From Xanthobacteraceae bacterium (GTDB lineage Bacteria; Pseudomonadota; Alphaproteobacteria; Rhizobiales; Xanthobacteraceae): DNA of 6,577 nucleotides. The stretch is taken from NCBI GenBank assembly GCA_030043175.1, contig JASHYD010001016.1, forward strand, positions 1-6,577. The letters are read 5' to 3'. Below the pieces are notes generated by a model. That model worked only from the letters and a program-made list of their open reading frames with translations. It had not been told where the DNA came from and did no database searches. The position numbers were made by a program, and so were the translations under genes. This document shows, piece by piece, positions 1-5,561 of the stretch; position 1 is the stretch's first letter; every line of letters begins with the position of its first letter.

Positions 1-72
1 TGGGGCGAGCAGGCGACACCGCAGGATGCGGTTTATATCGACATGTGGGACGATTATCTTGAACCGGCCTGA
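1..72 (+). CDS. nthB: Nitrile hydratase beta subunit, C-terminal end (partial)
   Basis: Reading frame 1 is open from the window edge to TGA at 70-72 and encodes 23 residues ending VYIDMWDDYLEPA. This acidic, aromatic ending (D-x-W-[ED]-x-Y-L at the extreme C-terminus) is typical of nitrile hydratase beta subunits, whose C-terminal domain is an SH3-like barrel. The enzyme is a cytoplasmic alpha/beta metalloenzyme (Co or Fe) that hydrates nitriles to amides. The call is reinforced by the next gene, a nitrile hydratase accessory protein starting 4 nt after this stop, and by the amidase after that. The metal type cannot be judged because the alpha subunit with its Cys cluster is outside the window. 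The assignment rests on a short fragment plus strong context. Confidence 0.85.
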   Translation, partial: WGEQATPQDAVYIDMWDDYLEPA

Positions 73-76
73 TTCC

Positions 77-457
77 ATGGCGGCGCACGAGCGCCTCTCA
101 TTGCTGCCAAGACTTCCTCGCGATGAAGGCGGACCTGTGTTTGCCGAACCATGGCAGGCACAGGCATTTGCGCTCGCGGTCAAGCTCTCCGAGCAAGGCC
201 ATTTCACATGGAAGGAATGGGCTGCCACGCTGGCCGATGAGTTGAAGGCCGCCGAAAATCGCGGTGAGCCGGACGATGGAACGCGATATTATGAGCATTG
301 GCTCGCGGCCCTGGAACGGCTCGTCGTCGAGAAGGGGCTCACTGATCGGGAAGCGATGCACGAACGCAAAGAGGCGTGGACGGAAGCCTACCTCCACACC
401 CCGCACGGCAGGCCTGTTGACCTGAACGGCGGCGCCCGCGGACACAAACACGGCTAA
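77..457 (+). CDS. Nitrile hydratase accessory protein (P14K/activator family)
   Basis: A 126-residue protein homologous to the N-terminal half of nitrile hydratase beta subunits. Visible hallmarks are the early LPRDEGGPVFAEPWQAQAFA block (about residues 12-29), HFTWKEWAATLADEL (about 41-55) and RYYEHWLAALERLV (about 70-83), then a C-terminal TPHGRPVDL. In this family the protein binds the alpha subunit and helps load the active-site metal and mature the cysteine ligands, probably as an alpha-accessory complex that exchanges with alpha-beta. The ATG at 77 is chosen over an upstream in-frame ATG at 26: the extra 17 residues would overlap the beta-subunit end, look unlike the family, and 77 sits 4 nt after the beta stop, suggesting translational coupling. 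No strong Shine-Dalgarno is visible. The tail GARGHKHG carries two His that could bind metal (inference). Confidence 0.9.
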   Translation: MAAHERLSLLPRLPRDEGGPVFAEPWQAQAFALAVKLSEQGHFTWKEWAATLADELKAAENRGEPDDGTRYYEHWLAALERLVVEKGLTDREAMHERKEAWTEAYLHTPHGRPVDLNGGARGHKHG

Positions 458-471
458 GCTGGGAGGGCACT

Positions 472-2034
472 ATGAACGACCCCGAGAGGAGTTCGTCCGA
501 TCATTGTTTAGATCGCCGCACTGTCCTCAAGATCGCGGCGGGGGCATCGGCCGTCGTGGCGGCGCCCCGCGCTGTCTCGAGCGCTGTGCTCGCAAACAAC
601 AACGAGATCGTTGCACTCTCGGCGCGTGCCGCCGCCGACTACATCCGGCGCGGCGAACTTTCCGCCGAACGCTATGCCCAGGTGCTGCTCGAACGGTACA
701 AGGCCCACACCAACCTCAATGCCGTCGCCCACATGGACGAGGCCAAGCTTCTCGAAGACGCGCGCGAGATCGACCGCGCCCGCTTGCGCGGCGCGCAGCT
801 CGGCCCGCTTGCCGGCCTACCGGTGATAATCAAGGACAACGTCAACACGGTCGGCTTCCCCACCACCGCGGGAACGCGATTCCTCAAGGACTATCGCCCC
901 AACGCAAATGCGCCGCTCGCCGACATGATCTTCAGGCAGGGCGCCATCCTGTTTGCCAAGGCCAACATGCATGAGCTCGCACTCGGGAGCACGAGCGCCA
1001 ATCCGACCTTCGGTTTTGTCAAGAACCCTTACGACCTCACACGCATACCCGGCGGCTCCAGCGGCGGTACTGCGGCCGCCCTTGCGGCGCGGATCGTTCC
1101 CCTCGGTATCGGCAGCGATACCACCGGCTCCATTCGCATGCCGTCGCATTTTTGCGGGACCACGGGACTTCGGCCCTCAAACCCGCCCACCAACAAGCCC
1201 TATCCAGTCGATGGCATTGTGCCGCTTGAAGTCATCTTTGATGTTGCGGGGCCGATGGCGCGCAACGTCGCCGACGTGGCGTTCATGCACAGCGCCATTA
1301 CGCGGGGTCCGGAGCTTTCGCCTCTCGATCTGCCCGGTGTGCGCATCGGCGTCCCGCGCACCCCCTTCTGGGAGACACTTGATCCGGACATAGCAAAGAT
1401 GATGGACTCGGCTCTCGATCGGCTGCGTAGCGCCGGCGCCGTGGTAGTCGATGTGAACATTGGCGATCTCGTCAAGACGGCGATCGCGGTGCGGGGCGTG
1501 CTCCGCCGCGAGGATTTCCGCAGCGACCTTGCCGACTTTCTGGTGCGCGAACACCCGTCCATAACGATGAAAGATGCGATCCCTGAAATTCCAAGCAAGC
1601 GCGTGCGCTTCCTCGAAGAGGATGCGCGCGACCATCCGCCCTCGCGCGAGGATGTGGCGAAGGCGAAGGCCACCATGGATGCGCTCGGTCCGCAGTACCG
1701 CGACGCGTTCCGGCAACACAACATCATTGCAATCGCCTACCCAACCATGCCAATGCCAGCGCCATTGTTGCCGACGGACGGCGATGCGGTGTCACCGACC
1801 TTCGAGGTCGATGGGCGGCAATATCCGGACACGGCAATCCTCCGCAATTCATTCTCAGCGCCCGCGTTCCGCGCGCCAGCTTTGAGCACTCCGGCGGGGC
1901 TTACGTCCGAAGGGCTGCCGGCGGGGCTAGAGCTCGACGGCCTGCCCGGCGAGGACAACCAGCTGTTGAGTCTTGGCATGGCGATCGAAGCCGTGCTTGG
2001 ACCGCTGCCGCCGCCTACGTTCCGCAACGGATGA
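472..2034 (+). CDS. Amidase-signature family amidase with twin-arginine signal
   Basis: A 520-residue amidase hydrolysing R-CO-NH2 to the carboxylate and ammonia. The amidase-signature Ser-cisSer-Lys triad is complete: K121 in VIIKDNVN, S196 in GGSSGG (194-199) and S220 in GSDTTGSIRMP (214-224). The 75- and 24-residue spacings equal those of FAAH (K142/S217/S241). The N-terminus has D-R-R-T-V-L-K at 14-20, then an Ala-rich hydrophobic stretch to about A41, which reads as a Tat signal with possible cleavage after AVLA; export is therefore predicted. The start follows a strong GGGAGGG (461-467) and lies 14 nt after the accessory gene stop, so the genes are likely co-transcribed. It would act on the amide made by nitrile hydratase. 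Substrate is unknown; aryl-acetamide types (mandelamide or indoleacetamide hydrolases) are the nearest guess. A non-exported enzyme with an atypical N-terminus is the alternative. Confidence 0.92.
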   Translation: MNDPERSSSDHCLDRRTVLKIAAGASAVVAAPRAVSSAVLANNNEIVALSARAAADYIRRGELSAERYAQVLLERYKAHTNLNAVAHMDEAKLLEDAREIDRARLRGAQLGPLAGLPVIIKDNVNTVGFPTTAGTRFLKDYRPNANAPLADMIFRQGAILFAKANMHELALGSTSANPTFGFVKNPYDLTRIPGGSSGGTAAALAARIVPLGIGSDTTGSIRMPSHFCGTTGLRPSNPPTNKPYPVDGIVPLEVIFDVAGPMARNVADVAFMHSAITRGPELSPLDLPGVRIGVPRTPFWETLDPDIAKMMDSALDRLRSAGAVVVDVNIGDLVKTAIAVRGVLRREDFRSDLADFLVREHPSITMKDAIPEIPSKRVRFLEEDARDHPPSREDVAKAKATMDALGPQYRDAFRQHNIIAIAYPTMPMPAPLLPTDGDAVSPTFEVDGRQYPDTAILRNSFSAPAFRAPALSTPAGLTSEGLPAGLELDGLPGEDNQLLSLGMAIEAVLGPLPPPTFRNG

Positions 2035-2071
2035 AGCGCAATCCGGTCTCGCGGAGGCCCATGGCGCACAT

Positions 2072-2350
2072 CTAATTCATCTGCACCCGGGAGAATGATC
2101 CAATCGATTGGAGTTGGGCGGCGTATTCGGCCGCATAGCCCTCTATAGTCAAAATACGCCAGGGGCGTCGGAAAATGGATGACGTTCAGATGTCCTGGGC
2201 GAGCAGCGTCTTGGCGATTTCATAGGAACCGTCGGTTGACCAATTATCGAACATCTCGCGGGCTATCCGCCTGCAAATGCCTCGGCGAGTTCCGCCCACT
2301 TCTCCGGGGATAGCCCAAGCGCCTCCGTCAGACTGACCGGGGGCGCCCAT
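2072..2350 (-). pseudogene. Unassigned decayed coding remnant in the convergent gap
   Basis: The gap between the amidase and the DUF885 gene (2035-2368) contains no intact gene. On the - strand one frame runs from ATG at 2350 to TAG at 2072-2074, interrupted only by TGA at 2186-2188. It has protein-like stretches REMFDNWSTDGSYEIAKT before the stop and TIEGYAAEYAAQLQSIGSF after it. An overlapping frame over the first third reads VSLTEALGLSPEKWAELAEA and then hits TAG, which also looks like real helical protein. This pattern suggests a gene 3' end broken by a frameshift and a nonsense change. I do not recognise the family. A short real ORF (54 aa, 2186-2350) is the alternative, but it has no visible ribosome-binding site. 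Confidence 0.35.
2099..2112. repeat. Perfect 14-bp palindrome
   Basis: TCCAATCGATTGGA is identical to its reverse complement, with no loop. It lies 65 bp downstream of the amidase stop, inside the decayed remnant. It could be a protein-binding site or chance; it has no terminator character (no loop, no T-run). Confidence 0.4.
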
Positions 2351-2368
2351 CTTCAGGCTAGTCGTTGT

Positions 2369-4144
2369 TTATTGCCTGTGAGACGGAACGAAGGTTTCCA
2401 GCACGGCCCTGCGCATGAGGTCGGGCGTCAACAGCCCTTGAGCAAGGATGAAATCGTGGAACTCCTGCTGGTCGAATTTGGGCCCGAGCGCTGCCTCAAC
2501 CTCCCTCCGTAGAGCGAGAAGCCGCGTATATCCGTAGAAGTAGCTATTCGCCTGCCCGGGCGAGCGGTACGTGAACCGTTCCACCTCTTCCTTGGCGAAG
2601 GCGTGGCTCAGCATGACGTCCTTCTCAAGCACGTCATAGGCCTGCTCAGGCGTGATCTTGCCGCTCTGCAGTTCGGGATCGAGGTATGCGCGCGCCGCGC
2701 GAAGAAGCCGGAATTGCAGCGTGAGCAGCTGCCCCTCGACTGGCTCGTAGGGCTGAATCATGTATTCGGCGTACAGGCCCCAACCTTCGACATTTGTCGA
2801 ATTGAATCCATAGAGCCCTCGCGCGAGACTTACGCCGTGTTCGACCATGGAATCGAATTGTAATTCGTGCCCTGGTCGCGCCTCGTGCGCAATCATCGTC
2901 CAGGCGGCGGCATCGAAGTTGAAATCGTCGTATGTGTCTGCAGCCGCGCCGTCGGCTCCCGGAATATTCAGCGGCAAGACGAATACCCCGCGCTGACCGG
3001 TATTGTTCAGAAGCGGCGGCGCTTTCATGTACGGAGCGGGTTGTTGCACCGTTTCGGCCGCCGTCGCCAGCCGGATGATCGCAGGGCGATCCGGCAGCGT
3101 CAGGAGCTTCTGGGCCCTGATGATTGCCTCGATTTCGTGTAGCCGATTTTCATAGAAAGGAATCACCGCGTCACCGGCAATCTGCTGCTTTTTCAGCTCT
3201 GCGATGACGGCACGATAGTCGGTCGATGCATAACCATTTTTCCGGGCGATCTCCGCCGCTAGCGGCGCCATTTCCGCTTGATATTGGGTGAAGGCAGCAT
3301 GCGCCATCACGGCGATATCCGCCGGCGGGATGTCAATGCCATAGGCTTCAAACGCTAGGGCATATTCGTCCCGCTGCAGGCGGAAGTCTTTCCGTGCTCG
3401 CGGCAGGATGTTTGCCTTCAACCACGCGTCATAATCGGCCAATTCGGCTTTCAACGTCGCATAGGCCGGTTCCCATCCCGTCTGATGATATTTCTCGAAG
3501 AGCGCGGCAATGCCGTCGACGTAGTTCGCGTTCCGACCGAGCTCCGTTTCCATCGCCTGCTTCGATGGATAGATCATGTCCGGCTTCGCCATCTGCTCGA
3601 TCGCGCGCTGCTTCAGAAGCTCAGTGTAAGGCTGGAAGCCGTTTTCGGTTCCCGCATACTTTTGCAAACGAACAACAGCGTTTGCTCGGCGTCCCGGTGC
3701 GACCTGGTCATCCAGCAATTCGCGGATGCCGTTAAAGATTGCATTGCTCGCGTTGAAGAATGGGACCTTGCGGCGAAGCCAAAAATCCTCCCATCGAAAG
3801 CCCCGATCAAGCGACTTCAAAAGAATGTCCAGGTCTTGTCGGATGCTTTCGTCTGTCTCCTTGGACTGCACCGCCTTGAGGTCCGCGACGACAGCTTCCA
3901 ACTCGTGGCGCTTAGTCATCTGTTCCGCAAGCGTGGGATTGGCGACCAGCGGGTCGAATTGGCTCAGGCCTTGCGCAGACGCCCATTCCGGCGCGTGCTT
4001 GAACACCACGTCCAGGACCCTCTGGGTGTAGGTGTTGCTTTGCGCGATCGAGGGGTCATTGGCGGCTCCCTGTACCAAGGTCGAAAGGCATGTGCTGGCG
4101 AGCAACGCAACGCTCAGACAAAATCTCGCGATCCCATCACGCAT
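2369..4144 (-). CDS. Secreted DUF885-family protein, putative metallopeptidase
   Basis: A 591-residue protein of the DUF885 family (PF05960). The first residues MRDGIARF followed by [20 protein letters not shown] form a Sec-type signal peptide with likely cleavage near residue 28, so it should be periplasmic or secreted. The family core is intact: H420-E-A-R-P-G-H426-E, then E453 in [11 protein letters not shown], then [14 protein letters not shown] (P529-G530-Q531). By analogy with zinc peptidases H420, H426 and E453 would be metal ligands and E421 the general base; this is inference, as many members are uncharacterised. The ATG at 4144 is preferred to longer in-frame starts up to 4498 because it has an AAAGGAG ribosome-binding site 6 nt upstream and begins the signal peptide, while the upstream extension reads through a dead VOC gene. 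It converges on the nitrile operon and appears functionally unrelated to it. Confidence 0.88.
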   Translation of the reverse strand: MRDGIARFCLSVALLASTCLSTLVQGAANDPSIAQSNTYTQRVLDVVFKHAPEWASAQGLSQFDPLVANPTLAEQMTKRHELEAVVADLKAVQSKETDESIRQDLDILLKSLDRGFRWEDFWLRRKVPFFNASNAIFNGIRELLDDQVAPGRRANAVVRLQKYAGTENGFQPYTELLKQRAIEQMAKPDMIYPSKQAMETELGRNANYVDGIAALFEKYHQTGWEPAYATLKAELADYDAWLKANILPRARKDFRLQRDEYALAFEAYGIDIPPADIAVMAHAAFTQYQAEMAPLAAEIARKNGYASTDYRAVIAELKKQQIAGDAVIPFYENRLHEIEAIIRAQKLLTLPDRPAIIRLATAAETVQQPAPYMKAPPLLNNTGQRGVFVLPLNIPGADGAAADTYDDFNFDAAAWTMIAHEARPGHELQFDSMVEHGVSLARGLYGFNSTNVEGWGLYAEYMIQPYEPVEGQLLTLQFRLLRAARAYLDPELQSGKITPEQAYDVLEKDVMLSHAFAKEEVERFTYRSPGQANSYFYGYTRLLALRREVEAALGPKFDQQEFHDFILAQGLLTPDLMRRAVLETFVPSHRQ

Positions 4145-4360
4145 CTTTTGCTCCTTTCTTGCCAGTGTTGGCCATGGATGCCCACGGTTCTTTTGGCGGC
4201 ACTGCGTCACCCTTCGGCAGCAGCTCGATCGAAATGCCGTCCGGCGCGCACGAACGCCATGTGGCCATCGCGTAGGGGACGATTGGTGACGACGACGCCA
4301 TCCGTCGTAGATGTCAGCTAGGTGATAGGCAAGGTGGCCGAAATTGTGCACGCCCGCTAC
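4137..4360 (-). pseudogene. VOC (glyoxalase/bleomycin-resistance fold) C-terminal remnant, frameshifted
   Basis: Three pieces in successive frames reassemble the C-terminal half of a VOC-superfamily protein. [18 protein letters not shown] is at about 4360-4307, [20 protein letters not shown] at 4305-4246, and [18 protein letters not shown] continuing to [10 protein letters not shown] and a TGA at 4139-4137. The G-H-L-A-Y...D-I-Y strand, the P-x-R-D-G-x-M-A-F-V-R block and the P-D-G-I-S-I-E-L-L metal-ligand strand are in the order expected for glyoxalase-I-like proteins. About 7 residues between the DIY and DG motifs seem to be missing at the first junction (near 4304), and a base or two is lost at the second (near 4245). 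The N-terminal half is not recognisable upstream. The gene cannot make a folded protein; its last bases hold the DUF885 ribosome-binding site. The family call comes from motif memory, not a search. Confidence 0.75.
4151..4157 (-). promoter_or_regulatory. Ribosome-binding site deciding the DUF885 start
   Basis: On the - strand AAAGGAG lies 6 nt before the ATG at 4144-4142. It sits inside the last codons of the decayed VOC gene, whose stop (4139-4137) overlaps the DUF885 start. This arrangement suggests the two genes were once translationally coupled, and it fixes the start of the secreted protein. Confidence 0.8.
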
Positions 4361-4384
4361 CGTGGTCGTATCCGAGCATAGTAA

Positions 4385-4413
4385 CGACGGAGGTGCTGTT
4401 GCACCATCCGTCG
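4385..4413. repeat. Inverted repeat / potential hairpin
   Basis: CGACGGAGGTGC (4385-4396) is followed by a TGTT loop and GCACCATCCGTCG (4401-4413), which pair over 12 bp with a single bulged base. It lies between the TPR-remnant stop and the VOC remnant. There is no T-run on either strand, so it is not a convincing intrinsic terminator. The arm CGACGGATGG (- strand) recurs at 4307-4298, right at the VOC deletion junction. Confidence 0.5.
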
Positions 4414-4485
4414 AGCTACGACGATCAACTGACGTGGCTCTGCCTACGGGACACCAAGATGAGCGGACGTCGACACAAAACGACG

Positions 4486-4845
4486 CTATCCGGACCAACG
4501 GCGCAAGCTTTCTTTTGCCCTTTGCTCCAAAGCTGCGGCCCCTTGTTCCCTAGCGAGGTTGATGGCGGCGCGGAACGATGCTTGCGGCTTGCGTTTCCGG
4601 CGGCGGCGGCACCAATAGTTCGCCTTGCAGCCGATAGAGCTCTGCGGTGTAGCAGCGTTCGCAAATGCATCGACCAATGCGATCCCGTCCTCCACGGCTT
4701 TCACTGCATCGGCATGGTGACCGGCTGTCATTTGCGCTTGCGCCAATAATCCGAGTAGATACGAAAGGAAATGGCTGCGTGACCCGCAATGCGGCAATTG
4801 TTTCGGTCAACAAGGCAATGTCGCGATCGGGGTTGCCGGTATGCG
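4486..4845 (-). pseudogene. TPR-type C-terminus of a large regulator, frameshifted remnant
   Basis: Pieces alternate between two - strand frames: DRDIALLTETIAALR (to about 4784); SHFLSYLLGLLAQAQMTAG and ADAVKAVEDGIALVDAF (about 4776-4662); ERCYTAELYRLQGELL with PPPPETQA (about 4660-4590); then ASFRAAINLAREQGAAALEQ and RAKESLRRWSG ending at TAG 4486-4488. Joined, they give helical TPR-like repeats with the A-E-L-Y-R-L-x-G-E-L-L and A-x-x-L-A-R-x-Q-G-A signatures. These are common at the C-terminus of class III cyclase / AAA-ATPase regulators and related transcriptional activators. Three frame switches (near 4780, 4660 and 4588) show it is dead. The catalytic or ATPase part is absent, the right side being abutted by the TnpB remnant at about 4845. 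The precise parent family is inferred. Confidence 0.68.
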
Positions 4846-5537
4846 CCACAGCCGCGATAGTGCTGGGGTCGATATTAGGACCGACAACGCCGCGCTTCGT
4901 CTCCCGACGCAGCGGCGTCAGGCCTTCCTGAACAAGTTGGACATACCAGCGCCCAGGGCCGCGGATGTCTCGACGGATGATACGGCAATACTTGGTTTTC
5001 GCTTTGAGCGCCTCGCTCTGCCATGCGCTGGCCGGATCGAGGATTGCTGGAATCACCCGCCCTGCGGTCCGCACGGCGCCGTCGCGCCAGATGATGGTGG
5101 ACTTGGCTTCCTTGCTTTCAAAGGAATTGTACCAATCCCGACGCCTGAACTTGGGGCGCCCACGCTTGCCAAAAGCATATTGCAGGATCGCATTAAAGGC
5201 CCGTGTGGCCGCCGTGTGGGCAACGTGACCGGGAAGGTGGTCCCCGATCCGGCATTTATCTCCCCCGAGCGCAAGGCCAGAGCGGACGAATTCAAGCGGC
5301 TGTTCGAGGCGTTTAGATTTACCGGGTATGCGCTCCAGAAATTCGCCCAGGGGACCGCGGTTCACCTCGCGACATCTTCCGAGCAGCACGGTATGCTCTC
5401 GATTCACGCATCAAATCGAGACGACGCAATCCTTCGCCAAGCACGGCGTTAGCGACATTGCGGCCAGCATCCAGGATAATGGTTGCCCGTTCATCTGCGG
5501 GATCCGTCTTCAGGATCGTCGCTATGAGCAGGGACAA
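4844..5537 (-). pseudogene. tnpB: IS605-type TnpB remnant, N-terminal part, rearranged
   Basis: Two - strand frames carry successive TnpB blocks. ATILKTDPADERATIILDAG and RESRAYRAARKMSRGEPRS (about 5530-5352) form the usual N-terminus. CRIGDHLPGHVAHTAATRAF, QYAFGKRGRPKFRRR, IIWRDGAVRTAG, KAKTKYCRIIRRDIRG, RWYVQLVQEG and VVGPNIDPSTIAAVA (about 5255-4844) continue towards RuvC-I. TnpB is the RNA-guided nuclease encoded by IS200/IS605 elements. The RuvC-I motif, normally of the form G-[LI]-D-[LI]-G-P-S-T-I-A, reads G-P-N-I-D-P-S-T-I-A, so the catalytic Asp is Asn. RuvC-II, RuvC-III and the zinc finger are missing: beyond RuvC-I the frame runs directly into the TPR remnant. No TnpA or element ends were recognised. 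It starts (TTG 5537, or a lost start) 24 nt after the ankyrin stop. Dead by truncation, a frameshift, the Asp change and an internal inversion. Confidence 0.8.
5261..5354 (+). other. 94-bp micro-inversion inside the TnpB remnant
   Basis: The TnpB block expected between the ARKMSRGEPRS and CRIGDHLPGH motifs is absent on the - strand but present on the + strand, reading SPERKARADEFKRLFEAF then RFTGYALQKFAQG (5261-5353). The F-x-F-x-x-Y-A-L-Q-x-F-A pattern is what TnpB relatives carry just before that motif. The segment is bounded by TCCCC (5261-5265) and GGGGA (5350-5354), a 5-bp inverted repeat. Flipping it restores the frame at the left protein junction (EPR|SPERK); the other junction stays one base out of frame. 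The alternative is a chance antisense resemblance. Confidence 0.65.
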
Positions 5538-5561
5538 GACTCCGACCCTAATCCTACAGTT

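Noticed and set aside
26..76. Upstream ATG start for the accessory protein
   Set aside because: It would overlap the nitrile hydratase beta end and add residues unlike the family; the ATG at 77 directly follows the beta stop.
953..1393. Secondary ORFs on both strands within the amidase gene
   Set aside because: They overlap the amidase coding frame and its catalytic motifs; typical GC-rich shadow frames.
2120..2160. GGCGTATT / AATACGCC inverted repeat as amidase terminator
   Set aside because: Only 8-bp arms with a 25-nt loop and no T-run; it also lies within coding-like remnant sequence.
4082..4144. Possible lipoprotein signal (Cys19) in the DUF885 protein
   Set aside because: The residues before Cys are A-S-T, which do not fit the lipobox L-[AST]-[GA]-C; an ordinary Sec signal fits better.
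3485..4321. Long + strand ORF of 278 codons opposite the DUF885 gene
   Set aside because: Antisense shadow of a well-supported gene; its product has no recognisable motifs.
4145..4498. N-terminal extension of the DUF885 protein to 709 residues
   Set aside because: The extension reads across the VOC remnant, lacks a ribosome-binding site and buries the signal peptide; the start at 4144 has a good AAAGGAG.
4841..5452. + strand ORF of 203 codons
   Set aside because: Mostly antisense to the TnpB and TPR remnants; only the 5261-5354 part is meaningful, and that is explained by the micro-inversion.
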